DNA of 64,000 nt from Cryptomeria japonica (GCF_030272615.1 NC_081413.1:337370802-337434801), one strand, 5' to 3'; shown: positions 22,444-34,108, counted from the stretch's first letter. Notes: generated by a model not told the origin, from the sequence alone. Translations and numbers: made by a program.

Positions 22444-24539
22444 TCAAGTCCCTTGAGTTAAAAGGTCTGCAATATCCACTCCATGCTGAAGTATATCAGC
22501 CTCTGACATCCACATGGCATCTGAATCAGGTAACCCTTCCCATTTGACAAGATAGTTCTTGTAGACTCCTTTCCTTTACTTCTTTACTATCTTGGTATCC
22601 AAGATACTCTCCAACTTAACTAGTTGACTAGGTGGCAAATCCCTTATCCAATCTTCATGAACCGGTGATGACATGTCAAACTAAGGTGTTGGTGACTCTC
22701 CCTTGTATGGATATAGATCACATACATTGAAGATAGGAGATATACCCAAGGTGGGAGGAAGTTCAACTTCATATGCATTCTGCCCATACTTGTGCACCAC
22801 CTTGAGAGATCCAATTTTCTTCATCATGAGCTTGATAGGATGCCCTTTTGGAAGTCTCTCCTTCCTTAGGTATGATAACACTAAGTCTCCCAATTTAAAT
22901 TGTACATTCCTCCTTGTTTTATCAGCTTGAACCTTATACTGCTTGGATTTTTGTTGTAAGGACTGCCTTACCTTATCATGCACTTCTTTAATACCTTCTA
23001 TAAAGTTCTCCCCTTGTGCACTCTTAGGTACCATTGTACTAAGATCTCTAAGCTCTAATATGCCCCTAGGATGGAATCCATATACTATCTAAAATAGACT
23101 TTTACCTGTGCTATAGTTTATTGAGTCATTGTATGCATATTTTGCCTGACCGAGTACTAAATCCCAAGTTTGCCCATGTTGTTTTGTAAGATATCTTAGC
23201 AAGTTACCCAATGACCAGTTGACTACTTCTATCTGACCATCTGATTGAGGATAATAGGTAGATGAAAAGGATAACTTGGTGCCCAACTTTCTCCAAAGTG
23301 TCCTCCAAAAGTGGCTCAAAAACTTCACATCTCTATCACTAACAATGCTGATTGGAAGACCATGAATTCTGACTCTCTTTGAAGAAGAGGCCTGCAATAT
23401 AGGTGGCATCATTGGTGCTCTTGCAAGGTATGAAATGTGCCATTTTTCTGAACCTATCTACCACCACATACACACTATCAAATCCCCTTGGGGTTCTAGG
23501 CAAGCCTAACACAAAATCCATGCTCAAACATTCCCAAGGCCTCTGAGGTATGACCAAGGGCTGATATAGACCTGTATTACTTGATGTTCCTTTTTCTCTT
23601 TAGCAGATGGTATATTTCTCTACAAACCTTCTCACTTTTGATTGAAACTTGGGCCAAAAATAAAACCTACCAACCCGCTCCAAAGTCTTATCAATGCCAA
23701 AATGACCTCCTAGACCTCCTTGATGCTTCTCTTGGATAATATTCTGCGTCATAGAACATTGAGGTATGCAAAGAGGATGACCTTTGAATAGAAAACCCTC
23801 CTGTATCATGTATTATTAATAAGAGACATGTGAGGTGTTAAAAAAATTAGAACAAACACTATATATATCTACAAAATCCTTATCATCCTTGTAGAGGTCT
23901 TTTAACCCTCTCAAATGCACACTTTGCTATTGTATCTCCTACATAGTCATAACTCTCCTACTAAGTGCATCAACTACTTTGTTGGCTGTCCCTTTCTTGT
24001 GTTTGATAATAAATTTATAGGATTGTAGGTACTCAACCCACTTTAGGTGTCTTTGGTTCAACTTCTCTTGCCCATTGAGGAAACTAAGGGCATGGCTGTC
24101 AGTGAAGACTACAAATTCTTTGAGCATCAAGTAATGATGACACTTTTTTAATGCTTGAACCATTGCATACAACTCCAAGTCATATGTGGAGTACCTTTTC
24201 TTAGATTCATTTACGTTTCTGAGAAGAAAGCTATAGGATGACCCTCTTGGCTTAAAATTGCCCCTACTGCCCTTTGGCTTGCATCACATTCTACTGTAAA
24301 CAACTGATTGAAATCATGCAATCTAAAGGTTGGCAGCTCTGCTATCTTAGCTTTAAACATTTCAAACCCCTTATTGGCTTCCTCTGTCCACTTAAAGTGA
24401 CACTTAATCCCTCCTTTAATGGTATTGATAATAGGAGCACAAACATGGCTAAAGTTTCTCACAATTTTTTTATAAAAAGATACCATTCCATGAAAGCTTC
24501 TAACATCACTTATGCCCCTAGGGATAGGCCAATTAAGTA
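22444..24539 (-). pseudogene. Chromovirus (Ty3/Gypsy) pol, 3' two thirds: RT end, RNase H, integrase, chromodomain
   Basis: Minus strand, in order: the reverse transcriptase thumb (GISDVRSFHGMVSFYKK, from 24539); RNase H with VECDASQ, YAMVQALKKCHHYL and FTDSHAL (24400-23940); an integrase HHCC finger (EKHQGGLGGHFGIDKT, about 23760-23600); the catalytic core with [16 protein letters not shown] and the Glu block SDGQIEVVN (23557-23089); a C-terminal GPY/F-type region (KIGSLKVVHKYGQNAYEVELP); and a chromodomain (LVKWEGLPDSDAMWM, about 22640-22450). The chromodomain can direct integration by binding histone marks. Stops and frameshifts occur throughout. The upstream part is cut off at 24539, where element A begins, and does not reappear beyond A. 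Confidence 0.9.
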
Positions 24540-25831
24540 TGTTGGCATTTTGAGTTTATTGGCATTTTGCATAGAAATTACATTAATGATATGTTGTCAT
24601 TGATGTCAATTGAACTGGTAAATGGTATTCATGTTATTGCTGATATTGTTGTTTTTGATATTGGCTAGTAACGAGGAAGAAGAGAGTTGTAGAAGATGTT
24701 GTAACCAGTATGTAAAGTTTGTGAGTTGAACTAGTGTAAAGGGTCAAACCTTTCTATGTAATGTAACCGGTAAACCCTATCAGCTGTTAAACCCTAACCG
24801 ATCAAGTTTGTTGGTTTATTATCTGATGAGCGGTAATGATGGAGACACATGTGAATTATATGAGGATAAATTCAAATTGGTTTGGTGCATTTGCTTATTG
24901 TCTAGGCAAGCGACAAAGTGGATTGCATTTAATGCATAACATGTGAAGAGTTACAAAGTCCAATGGAGTGGTTAGAATTGTCTTGAAGAATGTGAAGAGA
25001 TTGTCATGATTTCTAACAGTAGAAACCTTTTGAGTGTGTGGTTGCCCAACTAGTGAATGGATTTGCACTTTGAGTGAAGGCGGATTGAAGCTTAGAAGGA
25101 TCTGAAAAAGCAAATGTAGTCCTACTAAGACAGATCAAGAAATCCTGTTGTTTTCTAACAATTACAGTAGAAGTAAAATCCCTTAACTGGGTAAGCTCTA
25201 ACAAGCTTAGTTACTCATTAAATCCTCTAAAAAGGTGGTTCATTAGATTGGATTCTTAAATCCTCCAGCGAGGTCACTCCTAATAGGGTATTGTGCTTCT
25301 AACAAGGCATATTTGTAAATCCCTTAACCGAGTGATTCCTAACCGGAATTAGTTCTTAACAAGACTTAATGTAAAGCTCTAATAGGCTTTAGATCCTAAC
25401 AGGGCAAACTTCTAAAGAGTTTAGATAGCTATCCTTGTGAGTCCCATCTCACCGTGGTTTTTACCTATTTGGGTTTTCCACATATAAACATTTGTGTCAA
25501 GTGGTGAATGCTTTTGTGGCTGTGATCTTATTTATTGATTTGATTAATTTTTGATAAGGTATGCTAAATAGAAGCAATGAAAGATGAATATGTTGAGCTA
25601 AGATTAAGCATTGTTGATGTTTACAAGATTGAAGGTGTTTACTGTTAAAAGTTGTCATAACAGTTAAATCGGTTAATGTCAAGTATTCGTAAGAATATTA
25701 ATCTTTACTAAGATATGTTTACTTTGTTTGACTGAGTGTGAGCTTGGGAAATTTGTATCAGTTTTTCAATATAATGATTCACCCCCCCTCTCAATAGTCT
25801 ACCAGATACTTATTCTTTCATCATACCATCA
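24540..25831 (+). mobile_element. Element A 5' LTR (1292 bp)
   Basis: TGTTGGCATTTTGAG at the left edge, ACCATCA at the right. It matches the 3' LTR closely except for about 135 bases near 25010 that are missing here. Near its end it carries many (C)CTAACAGGGT-like units and the CACCGTGGTTTTTACC block, then a C-run before the right edge. Confidence 0.85.
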
Positions 25832-25832
25832 A

Positions 25833-25845
25833 TTGATATAAGAGC
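25833..25845 (+). promoter_or_regulatory. Primer binding site of element A, mutated tRNA-Met type
   Basis: TTGATATAAGAGC aligns with TGGTATCAGAGC with two differences, directly after the LTR. Confidence 0.7.
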
Positions 25846-25902
25846 TATCCAGGTCCTCTTAATCTAAAAGCCTAACAGCTTGAGGAAAAGATCTTATAGA
25901 TC

Positions 25903-26757
25903 ATGATGAAGAAAGAAAGTCCGAAGTTTAACAAAGATAATTATAGAATATGGAGTGGCACAATGAAGATTTATATTAAGAGCCTTGGTAGTCAGTATTG
26001 GGATCATATAGAACATAAGTATACAACACCTACTAGACCCCTAACTGATGATCAGAAGAAAGAACAACAAGAATATCACCAGGCATTAGAAGCTATTATC
26101 AGTTCCCAGTCTGATACTGAATATGTAGATGTTCATTGTCTTGAAACTACATATGAAGTATGGAAGAAAATTGAAGATATCTATAGTGGTGATGAGCATG
26201 TCAAGATTGCTAAAGTAGAGAGTTTAAGAGACAAGTTTGACAACATGAGAATCTCTGAAGGTGAGAACATCCAATAGTATGGTCAAAGGATCAAAGATAT
26301 AGTTGGAGAGATAAATAGTGGAGGAGGGAAAGTGGAAGATGCCACAATAATCAGTAAGGTACTGAGAACCCTGCTACTAGTCTATTCTATCTGAGTTGTA
26401 GCTATTAAGGAGCTAAAATTCATTGGCAAGACAAAGGTAACTCTTGACTTTATTATTGGCAAACTTACTGCTTTTGAACTAAATGGCTATGATGGTAGTG
26501 TACAAAAATTAGAATATGCATTCAGAGCTTCTATCTCTAACCCAACTGTGAGAAGAAATAGAAATACCGACAATAGCTATGAATCTAGATCCAATAGAGA
26601 TACTGATGATGAAGAAAACTTAGTGGAACTTGAAGCATTGTTGGCAAAACTACTGCCTAGAGGCACTGGTAAATATAGAGGTAAGATACCTTTAAAATGT
26701 TTTGCATGCAACAAGATTGGTCATATAGCAGCAAACTTCCCTAATGGTGAAAAATGA
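25903..26757 (+). pseudogene. Element A Gag, broken
   Basis: It starts ATGATGAAGAAAG at 25903, 58 bases after the primer site, the same start context as element B. The first ~125 residues match the Copia Gag type (NYRIWSGTMKIYI, YEVWKKIEDIY, SLRDKFDNMRI). A stop at 26275-26277 and one near 26395 interrupt it. The nucleocapsid knuckle is CFACNKIGHIAANF, in which the last Cys is replaced by Phe. The frame ends just after the knuckle, and pol continues in another frame, indicating a one-base change. Gag forms the particle that packages element RNA. Confidence 0.85.
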
Positions 26758-29700
26758 TTACAAGAGAGACAAATTTAAGAAGTGCAAGGGTAAAGGCAAG
26801 AGAGATTGTCTTGTAGCTGTTGACAATGGTATTACTGATGATGAATCTAATGATGATGTTAGTGAAGATATTGTGTTTGTAGCAACTAAGGAAGAAGTAT
26901 CAGATAAGAAGGAACTAGTATCTAGAATGGATAACTCTGATGATGGGATCATTGATAGTAGTTGTTCACATCACATGACTGGTGATCGGAGCAAATTTCT
27001 TTCCTTGAAGGAATTTGATGGTGGTGTTGTCAGATTTGGCAATGACTCACCCTGTATGGTAAAAGGTAAGGGAGTTATTTCTCTTAATGGGAAGAGCAGT
27101 GTTGATGATGTCTATTGGGTTGAAGGCCTAAAGCACAATTTGTTAAGTGTGGCACAACTTAATGACAATTCTTACCCATTGGATTTTAGAAATGGTATAC
27201 GCAAAATATTTGACAATAAAGGTGATATGATTGCAACCGAGAAACAAACCAAAGGCAATCTATTTCATCTCAATCCTAAAGTTAGCAATTGTTTGATTGC
27301 AAAAATAGGTGATAGCTGGCTTTGGCATAGGATATTTTGTCATATAAATTTTGACAATATTATTAAAGTAAGGAAGTCTAAGACAATAAGAGATCTGCCT
27401 CAGCTAGACAAACTGGTTAATGCTCTTTGTAAAGAATGTCAACTAGGAAAGATGACTTCTTCAAATTTCAAGAGCAAGTCCTTTTCAGTAGAGCACTTGT
27501 TAGATTTGGTTCATACAAACCTATGTGGACCAATAAGAACAAGAAGCATTCAAGGTTACAGATACTTCATGATCTTCACTGATGATTGTTCAAGGATGAT
27601 GTGGGTCACATTCTTGAAGGATAAGAATGAAGCTTTTGGCAAATTCAAGGCATACAGAGCCTTAGGTGAGAAAGAGAGTGGCAAAAAGATAAAATGTCTA
27701 AGAACAGATCAAGGTGGTGAATTCACTTCTATAGAGTTCACTAAATATTGTGATGATAATGGTATCAAGTGGCAACTTTCTGCACCAAGGACACCACAAT
27801 AAGATGGTATAGCAGAGAAAAACAACAGGTCAATTATTGAAGCTGCTAGAACTATGTTGATACAAGGTGTATCAAATTATTTTTGGAAAGAAAATGTAAG
27901 TACAACTGTCTACACAATGAATCGAGTTCAGGTAAAAAGAGGTAAGGACAAGACCCCATATGTGTATTGGTATGGGAGATCACCTGATGTTAGCTATTTT
28001 AAAATATTTGGTAGCAAATGTTTTATTAAAAGAGGTGACTACATAAGCAAGTTTGAAGCTAAGAGTGATGAAGGCATATTTCTTGGCTATTCCACCAAGA
28101 GTAAGGCTTATAAATGCTTCAAAAACTGGGCATAGAAAATTGTTGAGAGTGCTGAAGTTCATGTAGATGAATGTCTTGAAATTTCAGAAGGAACTGGTTC
28201 TGAGAAGAAGGATGAAGATCCTTACATTTTGATTTTAGAACATAAAACTGTTAGCTCAGAAATCAGTAAAGAAAATCCTGACGTACTTGTTTAACCGGAA
28301 CAAATAAATTCAGAGGAAGATGACAATGAAGAAGCTAAACTTGAAGAGAATGATCATGTTATTCCTAGATATGTGAGACTGAATCACAGTCATGAACATA
28401 TAATTGGGGATAAGGATGCTAGAGTACTAACTAGAAGGAGAATAAGAGAGAACTCTTGCATGATATCCACCTTTGAACCCAGAAATGCTAAGGAGGCATT
28501 TGGTGATGATCATTGGATGAAAGCTATGGAGAAGGGGTTGGAAAAAACTGAGAAGAACAACACTTGGACCTTGGTACCCTGACCGGTAATCAAGAATGTT
28601 ACAGGTACTAAATGGGTATTCAGAAACAAGTTAAATGAAGATGGTGTTGTAGTTCACATTAAGGCAAGATTAGTATGCAAAGGTTATGCGCAAGAAAAAG
28701 GAGAAGACTATGGAGAAAGGTTTAGACCAGTAGCAAGACCGGAAGGTGTCAGAAAACTACCTGCATTTGCAGCTCATAAGAAGTTCAAAGTATACCAGAT
28801 GGATGTCAAGTCTACATTCTTTAATGGTATACTGGAAGAAGAGGTTTATATAGAGCATCCTGATGGTTATGCATTAATAGATAAGGAAGATATGGTATGC
28901 AAACCACATAAATCTTTGTATGGATTAAAGTAGGCACCCAGAGCATGATATGAATGACTTCATACTCATTTGATGAAGATAGGCTTTGCTAGAACCAATG
29001 ATGACAACAACATTTATCTTAAGTTTGAAGGAGATGATATACTGGTCAGTGAAGTATTTGTAGATGACATTATATTTGGAGGAAATTATGACATGAGTAA
29101 TTGTTTTGCAGATGAAATTAAAAATGAATTTGAGATGTCACTAGTAGGGGAAATAAATTTTTTCATAGGCTTACAGATACATCAGATGAAGAATGGTATT
29201 TTCATTACTCAATCCAAGTATGTGAAGGAGGTTTTGAAGACTTTCAATATGAGAGAGTGTAAACCAGTTGGAACCCCAATGGTTACAGGTTGTAAATTGT
29301 CCAAGGAAGATGCATCTAAGTCTGTAGATGAAAAGGAATTCAGGTCAATGATTGGCAAAGTACACTATGTTGTTCACAGTCGACCCGATATTGCCCATGC
29401 AGTTGGTATTGTGGGTAGATTTTAGAAGAATCCAAAGGAGGCACATCTGATAGCAACTAAGAGAATCTTTAGATATCTGAAAGGTACTATTGACTATGGA
29501 TTATGGTATCGATATTGTGGATATTTTGACTTGCAGGCATACACAAATGCTGATTGGGCAGGAAATATTGATGACATGAAGTGTACTACTAGTGGAGCAT
29601 TCTTTCTAGGAGGAAGGCTAGTCTCATGGAGTAGTAAAAATCAGAGTTGCACTTCACAATCTACTGCTGAAGCTAAATATGTAGCAGCTTATATGGATTT

Positions 29701-30009
29701 CACACAAGCTATGTGGATGAGGCACATTTTGGAATCTTTGAAGATGAAAATCTGAGAACCTATAAAGATTTTGTGTGATAATACAAGTGCAATAAACATT
29801 TCAAAAAATCCTGTTTTGTACGCAAGAACTAAGCACATTGAATTGAAATATACTTCTTGAGGGAAAAAGTTCAAAGTTAAGATGTCATCTTGGAGCATGT
29901 TTCTACCAAGGAGCAGCTTGCAGATATCTTTACCAAACCTCTGCTTAAGACTAGTTTTGAGCATCTTAGAAGTCAATTGGGGGTTGTCCCTCTTCATGAA
30001 GCTAGTTGA
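26744..30009 (+). pseudogene. Element A Copia Pol: protease, integrase, reverse transcriptase, RNase H, broken
   Basis: One frame can be read from 26744 to about 29850 through in-frame stops, with a one-base loss near 29852 before the end at 30009. Protease: IIDSSCSHHMTGD, with DSS where the catalytic triad is normally DSG. Integrase finger: WHRIFCHINF and CKECQLGKM. Core: LVHTNLCGP, with Asn at the first catalytic Asp, then LRTDQGGEF and IAEKNNRS. Reverse transcriptase: [21 protein letters not shown] and FVDDIIFGG. RNase H: YTNADWAGNID, CDNTSAINISKNP and ADIFTKPL. Stops fall at former Gln, Trp or Arg codons such as 27800-27802 and 28930-28932. The protease and integrase changes would inactivate it even without the stops. 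Confidence 0.92.
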
Positions 30010-30369
30010 ACATAATGCTGATTGCATCAGTCAGTGAATTACTTGTAGAATCTTATATGGATTGATGAAGGTGTGGATGTATTCCACAGGGGGAGCATTA
30101 AGTTGTAGAATGATGTTGATGCACAGTGAGTGCAGAATTACATGTTTTAATTTCACTTTGGCATTGCTGTCAAAAGGGGAGAAGAATTATGTGTCTGATA
30201 AGGTGAATACTTGGTAATGTAAACCAGGATTTCTACTCACCAACGACAGGCTGAGGCACATAGAGCAAGGTGAATACTTGGTAATGTAAACCAGGATTCC
30301 TATTCACCAATCTTAGCAGCAATCAGAGGCATTTATATTTGTATTGCCATCAATGCCAAAGGGGGAGAT
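30010..30369 (+). promoter_or_regulatory. Element A 3' UTR with polypurine tracts
   Basis: The final tract GCCAAAGGGGGAGAT is at 30355-30369, next to the LTR, preceded by TGCCATCAAT. An upstream tract TGTCAAAAGGGGAGAAG lies near 30167-30184, and a third (CACAGGGGGAGCATTAAG) near 30086-30103. A 46-base segment containing AAGGTGAATACTTGGTAATG is repeated at about 30199 and 30268. Confidence 0.75.
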
Positions 30370-31796
30370 TTTTGGAATTTTGAGTTTATTAGCATTTTGC
30401 ATAGAGATTGCATTAATGATATGTTGTCATTGATGTCAATTGAACCAGTAAATGATATTCATGTTATTGCTAATATTGTTGTTTTTGATATTGACTAGGA
30501 ACCAGTAAGAAGAGAGTTGTAGATGATATTGTAACCAGTATGTAAAGTCTATGAGTTGAATTGGTGAACCGGTGTAAAGGGTCAAACCTTTCTATGTAAT
30601 GTAACCGGTAAACCCTATCAGCTATTAAACCCTAACCGATCAAGTTTGTTGGTTTGTTATCTGATGAGCGGTAATGATGGAGACACGTGTGATCATTGTA
30701 TGAAGATAAATTCAAATTGGTTTGGCGTGTTTGCTTATTGTCTAGGGAAGGAGCAAAGTGGATTGCATTTAATGCACAATGTATGATGAGTTACAAAGTC
30801 AAATGGAGCGGTTGGAATTGTCTTGAAGAATGTGAAGAGATTGTCAATATTTGTAACGGTCAAGATTGAACCAAATTGTTTGTAATCTCAATGATGAGAA
30901 TTAGGTTTTTTTTGTGTTACTGACCTAATTGATTTATATTTAAGGTCGATGAAGTGGTTTGTAGAGGTTGTTGGCAAGATTGGTAGAAAACTATTGAGTG
31001 AGTGGTTTCCCAACTAGTGAATGGAACTGCACTTTGAGTGAAGGTAGATTGAAGCTTAGAAGGATTTGATCAAGCAAATATTTTTCTTCTCAGGCAGATC
31101 AAGAAAACCTATTGTTTTCTAAAAATTACAACAGAAGTAAAATTCCTTAACCGGGTAAGCTCTAACAAGCTTGGTTACTCATTAAATCCTCTAACAAGGT
31201 GGTCCATTAGCTTGGATTCTTAAATCCTACAGCGAGGTTACTCCTAACAGGGTATTGTGCTTCTAACAAGGCATATTTGTAAATCCCTTAACTAGGTGAT
31301 TCCCAACCAAAATTAGTTCTTAACATGAATTATTGTAAAACTTTAACAGGCTTGGGCTCCTAACAGGGCGAACTTCGAAAGAGTTCAGATAGCTATCCTT
31401 GTGAGTCCCATCTCACCGTGGTTTTTACCTATTTGGGTTTTCCACATATAAACATTTGTGTCAAGTGGTGAATGCTTTTGTGGTTGTGATCTTATTTGTT
31501 GATTTGGTTAACTTCTGATAAGGCATGTTAAGTAGAAGCATTGAGAGATGAATATGTTGAGTTAAGATTAAGCATTGTTGATGTTTACAAGATTGAAGGT
31601 GTTTACTGTTAAAAGTTGTTATAACAGTTAAACTGGTTAATGTCAAGTATTCCTAAGAATATTGATCTTGACTAAGATATGTTTACTTTGTTTGACTGAG
31701 TTTTGAGCTTGGGAACTTTGTATCAGTTTTTCAATATACTGATTCACCCCCCCTCTCAGTATTCTACTGGATACTTATTATTTCATCATACCATCA
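30370..31796 (+). mobile_element. Element A 3' LTR (1427 bp)
   Basis: Homologous to 24540-25831 throughout, with about 135 extra bases (about 30860-31000) that the 5' LTR lost. The start has TT instead of TG. It ends ACCATCA at 31796, directly against the LTR of element C. Confidence 0.85.
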
Positions 31797-32186
31797 TCTT
31801 CAAGTAATTTTTCAAGTTAATCATTTGTGAAAACTTATGCATCCGTGAGTTTTAAGTTTTGAAGCTAATATTATAATCATTTAGCTTCAAATCATTTAGC
31901 ATTGCATATCATAGTATCAATTAACTATTAGTTATCAATCCATTCTTCATATGCCATCTTGGAAGCTATCAGTGCTTGTCTGAGAGCACACCTTCTGCAA
32001 CAAAGAATAGTGGAGTTAGGACACAATGAGACATAAATCATGAAGGTTATAATAGTGTTTTTATTTCATATGTATTTCATGTAGTTTCATTGGTTGAGTT
32101 TGGATTTCGTGTAGCAATTTCCTTTGTATTTTATGAAACTAACATGTTGCAGGTAGTATTTTGATGATGAAATTCATGTCGACACA
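31797..32186 (+). mobile_element. Gypsy (Tat) element C, 5' LTR, truncated
   Basis: It matches the last part of the LTR before element D (54520-54934), including the block CTGAGAGCACAC and the end GACACA. The first two thirds of the LTR, with the TATA box, are missing and replaced by element A. It ends just before the primer site at 32190. Confidence 0.85.
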
Positions 32187-32189
32187 TTT

Positions 32190-32207
32190 TGGCACCCATC
32201 GTGGGGC
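32190..32207 (+). promoter_or_regulatory. Primer binding site of element C
   Basis: TGGCACCCATCGTGGGGC, three bases after the LTR end. D has TGGCACCCACCGTGGGGC at 54938. This resembles the TGGCGCCCACCGTGGGGC type used by several plant Tat-related elements. I cannot name the tRNA with certainty. Confidence 0.65.
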
Positions 32208-32299
32208 TCAAAGCCTCGCATATTCTTTCTAATATCCTATCTTATTCTCGCAAAAAGCAAATTTAACGCATTTTTAATACAGATTCACGCCTGTGTGAG

Positions 32300-32590
32300 T
32301 TTTGACAATGCCTTTATTTGATAGGTTAACTCTTTTGTCCTGCAGGTTAGCTCTTTTGTTTATAAATCAACGAATTCAATGTTCAGAACAACATTTTTGT
32401 CCTACAGGTTAGCGCATTTGTTGTTTTGGTTAACACTTTTGTCAGAGAATTCTCGCTTCTTAGTCCACAGAGCGGCGTTTTTGTGTTTCAGGTTAGTGCT
32501 TTTGTCCTTTAGGTTAGCGCTTTTTTCCTTTAGGTTAGCGTTTTAGAGGTGAAAGACAGTGCATTTTTTAGGATAGCGCTTTTATTTGCA
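32300..32590 (+). repeat. Degenerate array of AGGTTAGCGCTTTTGT units, element C leader
   Basis: At least eight copies of (A/C)AGGTTAGCGC(T/A)TTTGT-like words with 10-40 base spacers, for example near 32343, 32406, 32490, 32513 and 32532. The array recurs at the same place in element D. Confidence 0.8.
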
Positions 32591-33049
32591 TCTGACCTAA
32601 TTTTCTTGCAGGTCCGAATATCCAAGAACTTAAATTTTTCAAACTACTGACATGCATGTGCAGGATTATTTTTAAAGCAAATTTCATGCATTTCCTCACC
32701 TAGTTAATTAAGAGTTCTATTTTGGAAAGTAACACATCATGTCATGCTCATTTAACTTAACTAAGGGGGATAAATTAACAACATGCAACTCACATTTTGA
32801 TTGACTTCTTTAAAATAGTTGCACATAGATTTTAGAAGGCTAAAATGAACTTGTGTTTTCTGTGCTTGATGAAATAGTAGGTAAGTATGCTCTCACCATC
32901 GTATGGTGATAAAAAAAATAGACCTACTTCCTTTTATGTATAAAATTTAGTGGGCTTGCCTTCCTGAGCTGCTTTGAGGGGGCAAGTGAGAGGGGAATGA
33001 CCCAAAGTGGAAACGTGCTCCGAGTCCTTCCAATCCACTCTAAATAAAT

Positions 33050-33080
33050 CGTGTTTGTGACGAAAGTCACAAGCAACATG
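33050..33080 (+). promoter_or_regulatory. Leader hairpin with GAAA tetraloop, element C
   Basis: TTTGTGAC (33054-33061), loop GAAA (33062-33065), GTCACAAG (33066-33073), with further pairing of CGTG (33050-33053) to CATG (33077-33080) across a CAA bulge. D has CATG in place of CGTG, which still pairs. See findings. Confidence 0.6.
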
Positions 33081-33261
33081 TGTTGATAAGTTCATATCGA
33101 CACTATGTTTTCCCATTAGCCCTATGGAGCATAACCTCTATAGGCTAGGAACCTTCTATATTTATAGAGTTGAAAGTGACGCATGTATGGCCACATGACC
33201 AAAAGCCTTTACTAAAAACCATTTGTACTAGTTGCCAAAATCATTCTAATTATTGGTGCAG

Positions 33262-33274
33262 GAGGTCGGACCTC
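33262..33274 (+). promoter_or_regulatory. Conserved leader palindrome GAGGTCGGACCTC, element C
   Basis: A 13-base palindrome with a central G, identical in D at 56111-56123. As RNA it can form a short hairpin or pair between two molecules. Confidence 0.5.
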
Positions 33275-34108
33275 TGAAGCGGCCCGCACACATACAGTTC
33301 TTAGTAGAGATATAAAGTTTGCTATGGGGAGTTTTCATGGAAACTGGTGCTTGGCTGCCCTAGAGAAGTGAGTACCGAGGGTGCAACTAGTGGGGTCAAG
33401 CATCTAAATATTTGCTTTGAATAGCGTAGCCTTGGGGGAAACCCCATGTGAGATTCAACAATTATTGTCTCAATCTGCCATAGGATTTGTACTTGCTTAT
33501 GCATTTTGTTTTTCAAAAACATTGTGTCTTCTATGTCTATGACATGTTCAAAATGGTAAAAAATTCAAAGAAAATCATCATCTAAAAATGAGCGAAAATC
33601 CAACAACTTGCTGAAGGATTTGAGGAAAATCCTTGAAATATAATTAGAATAGCACTTTCAAGCAACAAAATAGTGTTTTTATCTCATAAGTTAACACTCT
33701 TTTCCACAAGAGTTAGCACAAAGGCTTTTTCACATCTAAAAAGCATATCAAACCAAAATTTCAACATCAGTATCAAAACACTTCTTGAATATATTTGTCT
33801 CTAAACTATCACACATTTTCAAACTAGTTCAATAACTGGGTCACTAATCCAACATGATATTTCTAAAGGGTTTCCATAATCATAAACATTCAACAAGCTA
33901 TTGATTCAAAACATTTTAAGTGCAAAAATAAACATCATTGTCAAGTTTCTCATCAGGATATATCAAATCATCTATCACGAAGCTTGATCCATTCATCTAG
34001 TGTTGATTATATTGGATATATCTTTCCTATTTTGAACCTAGGTCATATCAAAATCTAAATTGCACCAACCTTGGAATCAAACAAACTTGTAAACTATCAG
34101 ATTCTTAT

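Larger units (their letters stand above)
24540..31796 (+). mobile_element. Copia element A, both LTRs present, degenerate
   Basis: Order: 5' LTR (24540-25831), primer site, gag, protease-integrase-reverse transcriptase-RNase H, polypurine tract, 3' LTR (30370-31796). The left flank is chromovirus G; the right flank is the LTR of Gypsy element C. No convincing 5-bp duplication is present: AAGTA precedes the element, and the same word occurs only five bases after the apparent right end. The element is closely similar in layout to B but belongs to another subfamily by LTR sequence. Confidence 0.9.
32208..34108 (+). other. Long non-coding leader of element C
   Basis: About 1.9 kb between primer site and the first conserved small ORF, without coding frames. 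It contains a motif array (32300-32590), a conserved block (about 32930-33310) with a GNRA hairpin and a palindrome, and a final AT-rich part. The whole leader is alignable to that of D (54956-56878). Confidence 0.75.

Noticed and set aside
31797..31806. AAGTA as the target duplication of element A
   Set aside because: It precedes A directly but occurs five bases after the apparent 3' end, and the two flanks come from different elements. Likely chance.
32300..32590. CRISPR-like array
   Set aside because: Short degenerate words with unequal spacers in the leader of a plant Gypsy element; no palindromic repeat or cas gene.
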